This document shows positions 12,466-22,404 of a stretch of 64,000 nucleotides of DNA, piece by piece. The translations under genes were made by a program, and so were the position numbers. This DNA is from Lingula anatina (lineage: Eukaryota; Brachiopoda; Lingulata; Lingulida; Lingulidae), in contig NW_019775991.1 of NCBI RefSeq assembly GCF_001039355.2, positions 390,662-454,661 of the forward strand, read 5' to 3'. The notes beneath the pieces were generated by a model. The model had not been told where the DNA came from. It made no database searches and saw only the letters and a list, made by a program, of their open reading frames with translations. The first letter of the stretch is position 1. Each line of letters begins with the position of its first letter.

Positions 12466-15400
12466 TAAAACAATTCTTAAACAAAAGATTAATAATATCT
12501 TTCATTAAGAATGAAAATACAAAAAATAATGGGATTTGAAACTGTTTCATTTATAAATTCGTGGTGAATACAGCTCCTGTAGCTTTTACTTTCAGATTTG
12601 TAGGGAAGTTCCTAATTGATTCTTTGACTGAATCTTATAACGTCAAGACACACGTCTATCTGTGAACTTTTTTGTGTTAATAGGGTATTTGGTGATTTGC
12701 TTCCCTCACTGAAAATAACTACTGTGATCATTTCTACTTCACTGATACTCACTTGTATTCACCCAAACAGGTCCAGTGGTCCCACAAGCCGGTGACCCAG
12801 GACAGGTGGTAGACATATGAAAAATGGCGGAGTGGCCTATCTTATACCAGGTCCTAAGCAGGGTAGAGTCACATTTAGGGTCTGCGGTGAAGTTCGTATT
12901 ATTTGTGCTCCGCTCAAAACCCATCGCGAGTTCCCTTGTGATTTGACAGGGGTCATAGGCTGAATAATAAACAAGGCCAGACAAATATGATCAGTTGGTA
13001 AACAAGTGCGTCCAACACAAATTTTGAGGATCTTGGACTTTTTCCATTACATTGGTGACATGACATCGCATTTCGAGTCGTAAATTCGGCGTTCGCGATC
13101 ACTAACCCGAGGCTCGGGATCACGTACGGCAAATTGGTCTATAACTTTTAAGGCCCGAGTTCGAATTGCGGCGATCATGACTTACTTTCGTTACAGGTAG
13201 GTCCATGGTAAGGCGGCTGGCATTTACAGGTGTCGGGAGCTATACATTCGCCATTATTCCCACACCCTGCTGTACAAACGGCTGAAACACAAATTCAGCT
13301 ATCAGAATAATTTGTCTAAAATTGCAAATGAAAACAAGAAAAGAAGGAAAAGGGACAAACGTGTTACTGGATATATATATATATATGAGGGCACCAAAAA
13401 GGAGTCTTTTATTAAAAACGCATACGTATTTTGGCTTTGATAATATTTAGATGCCCAAACAGGACACGATGGCCTGATTCATGCAGCGTTACCAGTTCCG
13501 CTTAATATATCCTATAAATGTTCTTAATGCATATATCTTCGTTATTTAAGTTTTTTTTCGAATAATATTACAAACAAATCGGGAGTTTTAACTGAATTTT
13601 TGTAACTTAAAATTCTACAAAAGGATATGTCACATCGACTCACGTATGTCGCAGCTACTAGTGGTTGTGGCGTTGACTCCTGCAGACCACCCCTCACAGC
13701 AGTACTCTACTGTCACGTTGCGCATTTCATAGGTCAGGCCGTATGAACTACAGGACCTGTATCTAGAAAGACAATTATCACTGCCATGTGTTTCTTACAG
13801 ATCAAAATATTAAATCACTCATTCAGCGTCAATGTTTGGGGCTGAATTAAATGTACTGGTAAATTTGGAAATCAATGAGATACAAAAAAAAAATATTTTT
13901 AATGGTTGTATGATGACTCAAAATCAGCCAAGAATTTTTATTTGCTTCATTGATGAATTCAATAAAAAAACTTGGACCCAGTTTATGAAGGGCGTTTTGA
14001 ACTAACTGACGTTTAAATCTAGCACTAAACTTATACAACCGTGTTTCAAAAACGGAGTTTAGCACTAAGCGTTAAATCTCCTAAACAGTCGGTTAAATCT
14101 GTTAGCTCCAAGGGGAAGTTAAAATTTCTTAGACTTTGATTAAATATGAAAAATATAAAGGCTAGTCAGGAATCTCCAAAGACACAGGTCTGAAAGATTA
14201 AGAATTTCAGAAGAAATTTAGTTTTACCTCTTTTAGAGCAAATGATTAGGAAAGTTCCCAATGCAACTATGATTTTGAAAAGATTATATGAAAATTTTAA
14301 TAATTAAAAAAAGTTTATAAATCAATTTTATGCTTTGTTCTCATTTATTAATCAAACATTTGGATAAATCGAAGACGAATTATTTTGAGAGTAAATTGCT
14401 TATCTAATGTCAAGTCTGTAAGTATTTAAATAATAATGATTTTAATTATTAAAATACCCTTATAAAGCATGCGTAAGTATACATATGCTATGCACAGCAC
14501 GCACACAACTTGTTGACTTACGTAAATACTGCTTCAACATAGTGCTGTTGTATTGTGTTTATTTACAATCCTGTTCAGCACGTTGTGAAAACGGTGATTA
14601 TTTTTAGCTCTTATTGGAACGAGTCAGTGTACGTTTTAATGTTTTTGTTCCTCCTAAAAGAGTCTCGATTTTGAATTGAGTATTGATTTCAGGAGAACAA
14701 ACCGCAGTGGAGCTGAATCAATACATCCATTTGTGCATTCAGTTATGTAAAGTGAGGTCGAACAAAAAAGCGCTGCTACCTTAAAGTCTACAGCTTGGGG
14801 CTTGTATCAAGGAGTTATAACTGTAGTAACTCCTTGCTTGTATACAGACCAGTATCGTTGAGATTTAGAGAAAATGTGTGAAAATCTTACAGGTTTAAAC
14901 TACCAGCAACCGATTTTTTTTTCGATTAAAAGATTAACCAATTCGGTCTGTCAACGTCTTGTGATCCCACTAATTTTTGNTAAGCGGAAAAATATGTACT
15001 GGCATTCCAAGTGTACTGGTATCATACATGCACTATGATTTTACTCTTAATATTTTACCACATTCCAGCCACATTTAAAAGGAGCATGATTACTAATATT
15101 TCAACTGATAAAAGGAACTAGGGCACAAAACTATTGGGTCCGACCACAAGATTTAACCATAATTTTCTGAGCGGCTTGATCATTCTTTGTTCACTAATCT
15201 GACATCCACCCATTTTAAAAAAACTCACGGTAGACGAACGTGACATTTCTGTCCTTTTATAAAGCATGCACGATTGGCATTTCTTCATCTACTTACCTCG
15301 ACAAGTGTGACGGTCGTCTGACAGCGTGAAACCAGCGTCGTTACATTCACACTTGTAGGAGCCATATGTGTTAATGCAAACGTCACCACAACCACCGTTA

Positions 15401-18400
15401 TTGACAGCGCATTCGTTTATATCTGCAATATACAGTGTCAAATTATTGTCAATGTCAACTTCATATCGAACATTTCTTTTCAGGTGTTCAAGAGTGAATA
15501 TGTCCCCAAAGTCGGTGAGTATAACTTTGCATCAAATTTTGTTTTGGAACTGACAATATTATGGGACGTTTTGTTCTTTTGTTCAAACCTTGGACCTCTC
15601 TTATTATGTCCATGTTCAAACTTACTGTGGGACCAGGGCGGTCAAGACTAACGCTGTGGATTATCTACACCCTTCTAATGTATACTCATGACGGTCGTTA
15701 TTCGAATATTGCAATTGTACTAACTTACATTGTATATCTGTATGCATGTATGCAGTAGGGTCATTAATCAAAGTTTTGCTTCCACAACAGATAGAAAGCC
15801 CTTTTAAGAGCTCTCGCACCCCCTAATGCATTAGACTATGAAATTGTTAGAAAGAAAGTGTTCCAGCAACAAAAGACCCCATTTTCTGTACAAATAATAA
15901 TAAATTAAGTATAAACTAGGTATTTATCCAGGCTAATATAAGCTAGACATGGTATTTAAAAATTACCTCCACAGCAAATGACAGAGGCTTTTAAGGTTAA
16001 CAGGGACTTGATCGATCCTTGCTCACTACTGTTGCAAAAGGAAAAACAGGCTGACAGCCACTCATATGTAAAAACAGTGGTCATCAAAGTTAGATACAGT
16101 AATACATGAAGCTCACGGTACACTTACGTGACATATGTGTCCGTTTATAAAGCATATACAATTGCCATTCCTTCATCTACTTACCTCGACAAGTGTGACG
16201 GTTGGCTGACAGAGTAAAACCAGGGTCCCTACATTCACAGTAGTAGGAGCCGTGGGTGTTAATGCAAGTGTCCCTACACCCGTCGTTTTCGAGAGCGCAT
16301 TCATCTATATCTGCAATATACAGGATGAAAAATGTTGCCAACATAGCAAAAGTATCATAAAAACACTTTCCAAATTTTAACGAATATGCAGAATGTGGCT
16401 CGGTTACCAAACGGATTGCTTTTTTTTTCGAGAGAGAGAGCCAAGAGGGTGATTTGATTTTGTTTGTCAAAAGGTAACCACATGCCAAACTTGGTGCTTT
16501 TATCCACCGTGTCACGATTTTTTCATTAAGCAACCTCACTTAAATCATTACAATTTTACAAACAAAACTTATTTGAGAGTCTGTTAGAGCGTCCTGACTG
16601 GCAGTTTGTACTGCACGTTCTCTTCCCTAATCAGCTCCCAATTGCGATTAACAATGTTTGAGTACATTCAAATCACAGTTAAACTCCACTGGCAGACGTA
16701 GTATGCCGAGAGGTAAATTATGTTAAAAGGGCAAGGAGTACATTACCTTTACAACTTATCGTTTTGTAGTCATATCGGTACCCATATGGACACACTGGTC
16801 TGTTACAGTCAAGGCAGGGGGGGACCTCTGATAGATAATTAAATTTTACTTTAATGTTTATGTTCATTTGATTATACGTTTTATTTAAAATATCATTATT
16901 CATAATTCCGCATATATACCCATTGGTAAAAAGGGTCCAGCTACATTTCATGACACATTACCAACAGATCTGGGGGCAGTCATTTTTTTCTGTTGATTTT
17001 GGCTAATATGTATATCTTAAAAGCAGTAACATTTATGTTATTCTATCTGATAAGGGAAAGATTAATATAAATTTGCATTACAAATTGTCTTACCAAAACA
17101 ATAGGATTGTGGGCATGCTAACGTCGGACTTAGATAGTAGACCGTAAAGAGTGTGCAATTCTTAATTTGCACTGGCAGCAAAGACTCACAGCAGCTGTCA
17201 GGAGACCCAACACATGCTTCTAATGATACCATGGTACCCGCTGGTATAGTCGTGTTGGCTGAAACGAAAAATGTAGGAAATTAAAAAAAAAATTTTAAAT
17301 GATCCTTTGACTGAACCTTATAATGCCAAGATACACGTCTATCTGTGAACTTTTTGTGACCTCTAGATTACGTTTTTAATGTCAAAGGAACAGGGTATTT
17401 GGTGATTCGCTTCCCTTGCTGAAGATAACTACTGCAATAATTTTCACTTCACTGATACAGTGTACTCACTTGTATTCACCCAAACAGGTCCAGTGGTCCC
17501 ACAAGCCGGTGACCCAGGGCAGGTTGTAGGCATATGAAAAATGGCGGAGTGGCCTATCTTATACCAGGTCCTAAGCAGGGTAGAGTCACATTTAGGGTCT
17601 GCGGTGAAGTTCGTATTATTTGTGCTCCGCTCAAAACCCACCGCGAGTTCCCTTGTGATTTGACAGGGGTCATAGGCTGAATAATAAACAAGGTCAGACA
17701 AATATGATCAGTTGGTAAACAAGTGCGTCCAACACTAATTTTGAGGATCTTGGACTTTTTCCATTACATTGGTGACATGACATCGCAGTTCGAGTCGTAA
17801 ATTCGGCGTTCGCGATCACTAACCCGAGGCTCGGGATCACTTACGGCAAATTGGTCTATAACTTTTAAGGCCCGAGTTCGAATTGCGGCGATCATGACTT
17901 ACTTTCGTTACAGGTAGGTCCATGGTAAGGCGGCTGGCATTTACAGGTGTCGGGAGCTATACATTCGCCATTATTCCCACACCCTGCTGTACAAACGGCT
18001 GAAACACAAATTCAGCTATCAGAATAATTTGTCTAAAATTGCAAATGAAAACAAGAAAAGAAGGAAAATGGACAAATGTGTTACTGGATACATATCTGAG
18101 GGCACCAAAATGGGTCTTTTATTAAAAACACATACGTATTTTGGCTTTGATAATATTTAGATGCCCAAACAGGACACGATGGCCTGTTTCATGCAGCGTT
18201 ACCAGTTCCGCTTAATATATCCTATAAATGTTCTTAATGCATATATCTTCGTTATTTAAGTTTTTTTTTCGAATAATATTACAAACAAATCGGGAGTTTG
18301 AACTGAATTTTTGTAACTTAAAATTCTACAAAAGGATATGTCACATCGACTCACGTATGTCGCAGCTACTAGTGTTTGTGGCGTTGACTCCTGCAGACCA

Positions 18401-21400
18401 CCCCTCACAGCAGTACTCTACTGTCACGTTGCGCATTTCATAGGTCAGGCCGTATGAACTACAGGACCTGTATCTAGAAAGACAATTATCACTGCGATGT
18501 GTTTCTTACAGATCAAAATATTAAATCACTCATTCAGCGTCAATGTTTGGGGCTGAATTAAATGTACTGGTAAATTTGGAAAACAATGAGATACAAAAAA
18601 ATATTTTTAATGGTTGTATGATGACTCAAAATCAGCTAAGAATTTTTATTTGCTTCATTGATGAATTCAATAAAAAACTTGGACGCAGTTTATGAAGGGC
18701 GTTTTGAACTAACTGAGGTTTAAATCTAGCACTAAACTTATACAACCGTGTTTCAAAAACGGAGTTTAGCACTAAGCGTTAAATCTCCTAAACAGTCGGT
18801 TAAATCTGTTAGCTCCAAGGGGAAGTACAAATTTCTTAAACTTTGATTAAATATGAAAAATATAAAGGCTAGTCAGGAATCTCCAAAGACACAGGTCTGA
18901 AAGATTAAGAATTTCAGAAGAAATTCAGTTTCACCTCTTTTAGAGCAAATGATTAGGAAAGTTTCCAATGCAACTATGATTTTGAAAAGATTATATGAAA
19001 ATTTTAATAATTAAAAAAAGTTTATAAATCAATTTTATGCTTTGTTTTCATTTATCAATCAAACATTTGGATAAATCGAAGACGAATTATTTTGAGAGTA
19101 AATTGCTTATCTAATGTCAAGTCTGTAAGTATTTAAATAATAATGATTTTAATTATTAAAATACCCTTATAAAGCATGTGTAAGTATACATATGCTATGC
19201 ACAGCATGCACACAACTTGTTGACTTACGTAAATACTGCTTCAACGTAGTGCTGTTGTATTGTGTTTATTTACAAACCTGTTTAGCGCGTTGTGAAAACG
19301 GTGATTATTTTTAGCTCTTATTGGAACGAGTCAGTGTACGTTTTAATGTTTTTGTTCCTCCTAAAAAAGTCTCGATTTTGAATTGAGTATTGATTTCAGG
19401 AGAACAAACCGCAGTGGAGCTGAATCAATACATCCATTTGTGCATTCAGTTATGTAAAGTGAGGTCGAACAAAAAAGCGCTGCTACCTTAAAGTCTACAG
19501 CTTGGGGCTTGTATCAAGGAGTTATAACTGTAGTAACTCCTTGCTTGTATACAGACCAGTATCGTTGAGATTTAGAGAAAATGTGTGAAAATCTTACAGG
19601 TTTAAACTACCAGCAACCGATTTTTTTTTTTCGATTAAAAGATTAACCAATTCGGTCTGTCAACGTCTTGTGATCCCACTAATTTGTGTCCTACATGTAT
19701 GTTTGTGGCACCCTGAGCTTCAGAGATAACTTGACACTAACCTCTTCACTATAGCCTATCTTCATCGTGTCAAGTTACCTCTGACGAAAATAGTTTGACC
19801 TAGTTTATATAAGCCAATCGAATCCATGTTTCAAAATTTTTCACCAAAGTTTGGTGAAAACGCTGATTGGTTGACCGTCAATCGGCAATCCTCGGCTGAT
19901 TCCGCAAGCTCCATACTAACAACATAGTTATTGTCGAGTGCGGAGACATCCGAGTAGTTCCGAGTGCATAACCGTACACAAAGAAAGCATGGAGTATATC
20001 GGAATTGAAACCAGAGCAGTTTGATGCCCTGCATAATTATCTACTGAGGGATGATGTATTTTGCGTGCTGCCCACAGGTTACGGCAAGTCCCTGATATTC
20101 AGCCTTATCTTTGATTGGTCCGGATTTGAACAAAGCGCGCTTTGACTCGTTCGCGTTCATTGGCTAGATCGTTCAATGAGTCATTGAGTGCGGGCTTTAA
20201 ATTTGATTGGCGGGCGGCGGAGGCAATCGAATGTGGTCAGAGGTAACTTGACACGATGAAGATAGGCTATAGTGAAGAGGTTAGTGTCAAGTTATCTCTG
20301 AAGCTCAGGGTGGTTTGTGGAGTTTGTAATATACATGTAGGAGGACTATGTTCATGATTATCAGGGGCTCTAAAATGAGTGTACATCATCTGGTTTCGTT
20401 TCTCAAAAATGATTCTGGAGGCTTATAACTAGTGTCGTATTCAAAAACTATTCTTGAGACCAGAAACAAGTGGTCTCAAAAACAATAATTTTTTTTTTAA
20501 ATTCTGGCAAAAAAAAAAAAAAAAATTGGCAAACAAATATTAGGAATCTTGAGTCCTTTACTGTAATCCCATGCAAAATTTTGTCTCAATTAACGCTCAT
20601 GTACGGTTCTCAATTTGTCCTAGGATATAATGTTTTTATCTTTTAATGAAAAATGTTCTTAACCTGTTCAAGGACATTCTGAAGTACTTCCCAGAACAGT
20701 TCTCGAACTGTTACATTCATTACAGAACAACATTAGAACTGTAAACAAAAATACACCAAATGTTCTAGAATAGACTGAGAAACGTAAATGAACGTTAAAT
20801 GAGACGCAAGGGTTAAGCGGCAAAATACCTAATACATCTGCTCAATCCCCAGAATCCACACGATCTGTAATAATTACAATATCGATACAGTTGTACACTT
20901 CTTGTAAAGTTCCTCTCTTCTGTTCTGTTGCAAACATGTCTGAAAAATAATGGGAAAAAAATCTGCATTCTGTCTAGTGTACATTGGAGTTTCAAAAATG
21001 TGAGACGTGTTAGGAAAATAAGAAGGAAATGAGAAGGTAGTTTGTCTGAAATGTTATTTAATAAAATCAAGCTTGACTGAATGACTGAAGAAAACTATGC
21101 CAGAAAGTCTTTAAAATGTGCAAAACCTGTGTAAAGAATCATGTAGAACTAGTGTTTGCAGAAGCAATCGTATCTCATTCAAACGACATTTTTCTTGTAT
21201 TTGGAATATGTCTTTTTTGTTATCAACAAAATTGTGCTATGTTTGACACTTTATCAGAAAAATAAAGACATTCGGGCATGGAGGATCGAAATGGCAACAT
21301 TTGAGAATAATTAAACAAGAACTTCGAGTTTAAATGCTGTATTTTGCAAACATGAATAAAGGTCATTTAAAATTTGACATTAAGTCAATTAAAAGGTTCT

Positions 21401-21791
21401 TTAAATCTGTTTCGTCTTGGGCGGATAAAACGTTGATAACATCCAAGCATTTAATTCTCCCCCTTTGGCAGTGTGCTGCATTGAAAAAGAACTTACTTGC
21501 TTGACACTAAGCGAGCAGACCCGGGAATTTATTCAGTGTCTAATCGGGAATTAAGCGGGAAGCTATTTAGTGGGTGCCCATATTTGACCCGCGGATCTGT
21601 TAGTCCGCTGTTCGGAATGGGCTTAATGTCGAACAACTTTGTCGAAGGCGTCGGGGCACTATCGACATGCTAGCTGGGCCGGAGGTCTTCCTATGTTCTA
21701 CTTACCCTGTTAATCCACTGGACACTCCAAAATATGACAGAAGGACCGTGGTAAAAGTCCCTGTCACAGCGAGAATTATCCGCAGTGGCAT
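239..21791 (-). CDS. Gene B: paralog of gene A without the mucin tract (signal peptide-D8C-EGF-NIDO-AMOP-VWD...), 3' end outside window
   Basis: Twenty-four minus-strand exons, plus a second copy of seven of them, run from an ATG at 21791 to 239 and continue off the left edge. Phases agree from exon to exon. Domains in order: signal peptide, Cys-rich EMI-like segment with a CCEGW motif, EGF, D8C, Cys-rich linker, two calcium-binding EGFs, NIDO, AMOP, VWD with GDPH, post-VWD region, start of an EGF array. From D8C onward every exon has a counterpart in gene A with the same phase, and most have the same length, so the two genes arose by tandem duplication. Gene B goes directly from EGF to NIDO, where gene A has a 5.6-kb Ser-rich exon. 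By analogy to gene A a membrane anchor is expected to the left of the window, but it is not seen here. Confidence 0.85.
806..1035 (-). CDS. Gene B exon: post-VWD region 2
   Basis: A 230-nt exon, [18 protein letters not shown] then [20 protein letters not shown] and [14 protein letters not shown]. Same length and phase as in gene A. Confidence 0.9.
1575..1829 (-). CDS. Gene B exon: post-VWD region 1
   Basis: A 255-nt exon, [20 protein letters not shown] then [20 protein letters not shown] and [17 protein letters not shown]. Nearly identical to the gene A exon at 33.2 kb. Confidence 0.9.
1843..2088. repeat. 123-bp tandem duplication
   Basis: Two adjacent copies (1843-1965 and 1966-2088) starting GTACTTATGGGCAATAAGTA, with one difference seen. 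In a gene B intron, starting 14 bases upstream of the acceptor side of the exon at 1575-1829. Confidence 0.93.
2355..2523 (-). CDS. Gene B exon: VWD domain end
   Basis: A 169-nt exon, [20 protein letters not shown] then [20 protein letters not shown] and IYHQFGMT. The [12 protein letters not shown] motif is the VWD calcium loop. Confidence 0.92.
2889..3148 (-). CDS. Gene B exon: VWD domain middle
   Basis: A 260-nt exon, [20 protein letters not shown] then [19 protein letters not shown] and ISKALK-like STKALK end. Same length and phase as in gene A. Confidence 0.9.
3567..3701 (-). CDS. Gene B exon: VWD domain start with GDPH motif
   Basis: A 135-nt exon, [20 protein letters not shown] then [23 protein letters not shown] as in self-cleaving VWD mucins. 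Ends TCAG|GT, a normal donor, unlike gene A. Confidence 0.92.
4444..4564 (-). CDS. Gene B exon: AMOP domain end
   Basis: A 121-nt exon, [20 protein letters not shown] then [20 protein letters not shown]. Needed for phase between the AMOP and VWD exons; its frame was chosen by matching gene A. Confidence 0.88.
4986..5092. repeat. 78-bp duplication around AAAT repeat
   Basis: ACTACCTAATGGGTCAGCTG GTATCAT occurs at 4986 and 5064, separated by an (AAAT)n tract. Close to the acceptor-distal side of the AMOP exon at 5152. Confidence 0.8.
5152..5320 (-). CDS. Gene B exon: AMOP domain middle
   Basis: A 169-nt exon, [20 protein letters not shown] then [20 protein letters not shown] and [11 protein letters not shown] and GG as in AMOP. 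Confidence 0.88.
5878..6049 (-). CDS. Gene B exon: end of NIDO and start of AMOP
   Basis: A 172-nt exon, [17 protein letters not shown] then [18 protein letters not shown] and [14 protein letters not shown]. The C..W......PCPC...QA..D pattern is a textbook AMOP start. Confidence 0.92.
6516..6689 (-). CDS. Gene B exon: NIDO domain segment 6
   Basis: A 174-nt exon, [20 protein letters not shown] then [19 protein letters not shown] and [11 protein letters not shown]. Same phase as in gene A. Confidence 0.88.
7108..7195 (-). CDS. Gene B exon: NIDO domain segment 5
   Basis: An 88-nt exon, [19 protein letters not shown] then INWFYE. Core NIDO motif. Confidence 0.92.
7895..8037 (-). CDS. Gene B exon: NIDO domain segment 4 with Tyr tract
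   Basis: A 143-nt exon, [20 protein letters not shown] then [18 protein letters not shown]. The six-Tyr run is coded by a TAT repeat. The exon is 18 nt shorter than in gene A because the Tyr/Arg insert differs in length. Confidence 0.88.
8337..8454 (-). CDS. Gene B exon: NIDO domain segment 3
   Basis: A 118-nt exon, [20 protein letters not shown] then [15 protein letters not shown]. Donor CACAG|GTGATT. Confidence 0.9.
8750..8914 (-). CDS. Gene B exon: NIDO domain segment 2
   Basis: A 165-nt phase 0 exon, [20 protein letters not shown] then [19 protein letters not shown]. Same length and phase as in gene A. Confidence 0.9.
9585..9781 (-). CDS. Gene B exon: NIDO domain segment 1
   Basis: A 197-nt exon, [20 protein letters not shown] then [16 protein letters not shown]. 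It matches the last 60 or so codons of the giant gene A exon, but here the acceptor lies directly before the NIDO start and there is no Ser-rich tract. Confidence 0.9.
10439..10564 (-). CDS. Second copy of gene B exon 9 (calcium-binding EGF)
   Basis: A 126-nt phase 1-1 exon, [20 protein letters not shown]. This copy is the one contiguous with the NIDO exons to the left, without a gap. Confidence 0.87.
11303..11428 (-). CDS. Second copy of gene B exon 8 (calcium-binding EGF)
   Basis: A 126-nt phase 1-1 exon, [20 protein letters not shown], same protein as 16185-16310. Confidence 0.85.
11841..11921 (-). CDS. Second copy of gene B exon 7 (Cys-rich linker)
   Basis: An 81-nt exon identical in protein to 16747-16827. 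Downstream of its donor the other copy has about 33 extra bases. Confidence 0.82.
12188..12352 (-). CDS. Second copy of gene B exon 6 (D8C second half)
   Basis: A 165-nt exon matching 17094-17258, with [13 protein letters not shown]. Its upstream intron carries a poly(A) tract and about 200 bases missing from the other copy. Confidence 0.82.
12425..12462. repeat. Poly(A) tract present in only one copy of the large repeat
   Basis: 38 A on the plus strand in copy 1; the corresponding site in copy 2 (about 17285) has only a short A run. Confidence 0.93.
12753..12959 (-). CDS. Second copy of gene B exon 5 (D8C first half)
   Basis: A 207-nt exon, differing from 17470-17676 by a few residues (ELAMGFERS for [15 protein letters not shown] for HMPTTC), the amount expected between alleles of a highly polymorphic species. 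Confidence 0.82.
13186..13281 (-). CDS. Second copy of gene B exon 4 (EGF-like)
   Basis: A 96-nt phase 1-1 exon matching 17903-17998. Could follow the EGF at 15297 in frame if the duplication is real. Confidence 0.8.
13644..13762 (-). CDS. Second copy of gene B exon 3 (CCEGW), not spliceable in frame here
   Basis: The same 119-nt exon as at 18355-18473. It needs phase 2 upstream, but the preceding exon at 15297 ends in phase 1. Joining them gives a stop codon within about nine codons. It is therefore either skipped, or this copy is the other haplotype and not part of the same transcript. Confidence 0.7.
14808..14837. repeat. Stem-loop CAAGGAGTTA/TAACTCCTTG in gene B intron
   Basis: Same arms as at 22405, different loop. 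Its duplicate lies in copy 2 at 19515-19541. Confidence 0.65.
14990..14990. other. Assembly gap (single N)
   Basis: The single N lies at the border of the two copies of the large repeat, so the tandem order is not proven by continuous sequence. Confidence 0.95.
15297..15422 (-). CDS. Gene B exon 9: calcium-binding EGF
   Basis: A 126-nt phase 1-1 exon, [20 protein letters not shown] then [19 protein letters not shown]. Last exon before the assembly gap at 14990. Confidence 0.9.
16185..16310 (-). CDS. Gene B exon 8: calcium-binding EGF
   Basis: A 126-nt phase 1-1 exon, [20 protein letters not shown] then [19 protein letters not shown]. Identical in protein to the copy at 11303-11428. Confidence 0.9.
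16747..16827 (-). CDS. Gene B exon 7: short Cys-rich linker
   Basis: An 81-nt exon, [20 protein letters not shown] then TISCK. Same module as the post-D8C linkers of gene A. Confidence 0.87.
17094..17258 (-). CDS. Gene B exon 6: D8C domain, second half
   Basis: A 165-nt exon with [20 protein letters not shown] and a final CPQSYCFG-like segment, completing D8C. Read from the minus strand between acceptor at 17259-17260 and donor at 17092-17093. Confidence 0.88.
17470..17676 (-). CDS. Gene B exon 5: D8C domain, first half
   Basis: A 207-nt exon, [17 protein letters not shown] then [15 protein letters not shown] and [10 protein letters not shown]. Same length and phase as the D8C exons of gene A. 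Confidence 0.9.
17903..17998 (-). CDS. Gene B exon 4: EGF-like
   Basis: A 96-nt phase 1-1 exon, [20 protein letters not shown] then [11 protein letters not shown]. Six cysteines in the short EGF_2/tenascin-like spacing. Confidence 0.88.
18355..18473 (-). CDS. Gene B exon 3: Cys-rich segment with CCEGW
   Basis: A 119-nt exon, [20 protein letters not shown] then [19 protein letters not shown]. The V..YCC.GW ending is typical of EMI-like modules (CCPGW) before an EGF. Phase 2 in, phase 1 out. A second copy is at 13644-13762. Confidence 0.87.
19709..20312. mobile_element. 604-bp TIR element carrying RecQ helicase fragment
   Basis: Perfect or near-perfect 77-bp terminal inverted repeats (19709-19785 and 20236-20312) beginning CACCCTGAGCTTCAGAGATA, flanked by the 8-bp direct repeat GTTTGTGG (19701-19708 and 20313-20320). 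Eight-base target duplication fits hAT or P-type elements. The inside has a helicase-like segment on the plus strand. Non-autonomous; lies in intron 2 of gene B just outside the large repeat. Confidence 0.93.
20008..20144 (+). pseudogene. RecQ-type helicase fragment (Walker A) inside TIR element
   Basis: Plus-strand frame reads [20 protein letters not shown] then [13 protein letters not shown] and SLIFDW, ended by TGA at about 20142-20144. This is the Q-motif/Walker A region of RecQ-like SF2 helicases (LKPEQ...A......DV..VLPTG.GKSL.F). Only one exon-sized piece remains and no other helicase motif is seen, so it is a captured or decayed fragment. Confidence 0.85.
20829..20939 (-). CDS. Gene B exon 2: Cys-rich N-terminal segment
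   Basis: A 111-nt exon, [20 protein letters not shown] then [17 protein letters not shown]. Five cysteines; together with the next exon (CCEGW) it resembles an EMI-type module. Confidence 0.82.
21706..21791 (-). CDS. Gene B exon 1: start codon and signal peptide
   Basis: ATG at 21789-21791 starts [20 protein letters not shown] followed by FGVSSGLTG, a good signal peptide (basic n-region, hydrophobic core, small residues at the end). An in-frame TAA lies nine codons upstream, which supports this start. Donor GG|GTAAGT at 21704-21705, phase 2. Confidence 0.85.
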
Positions 21792-22404
21792 TTTAGTACC
21801 ACATATCAGTCTAAATTAAATGATAAAAATATCAGTTTGAAGACCGTTCTTCTTGCTACGTTAGTTGTGTTTCTCACATGCTGTCTGGTGAATAATAATG
21901 ACACCACCTCACCCACTACAGCTTAATTTAAAAATTGTGGAAAGCAGACCTTACTGGGCGAAACCTCAGGCTTTCCTCACTTTTTGGAAAGATATCAAAA
22001 ATATCAGCGCCGCACAAAACAGCACCGAATACGGGACGTCTGCGATTTCACAATAACAAATACGGTGCAGCGCATTTGTTGTGGTAGCAAACCTTTACAA
22101 AACGCGTTCATTCTTCACCGCAAACAAAGGTGCTTTTATAACTCCAAAAATGCTCTGCATGATGTTGGCTTTACTTAAATCTAACAATTAGTTCGTTTCA
22201 TACGGGACGGAAAAAACCAACAATAATATTAACTTAATTAAAAGGCGCATTTTGGGGCGTATGTACAAAATGTATATAGACCATACGTGTATATTTTAAC
22301 TCAATCAAGTCCGTTTCCGTACAATTCAAAGCCCTTTGAACTCAAGCGAGAAGGCATACGCGTTTTCAAAATGGCGAATGTTATTTACCAAATGTAGGTG
22401 AATT

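Larger units (their letters stand above)
10122..14989. repeat. Large direct repeat, copy 1 (gene B exons 3-9)
   Basis: About 4.87 kb that matches 14991-19685 base for base over long stretches, with a few percent substitutions and some indels. It ends exactly at the N at 14990, after ...GATCCCACTAATTTTTG. Holds seven coding exons. Confidence 0.93.
14991..19685. repeat. Large direct repeat, copy 2 (gene B exons 3-9)
   Basis: Starts right after the N with TAAGCGGAAAAATATGTACT, the same bases as at about 10122. Shorter than copy 1 mainly through loss of a poly(A) tract and nearby sequence at the intron near 17.27 kb. Confidence 0.93.
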
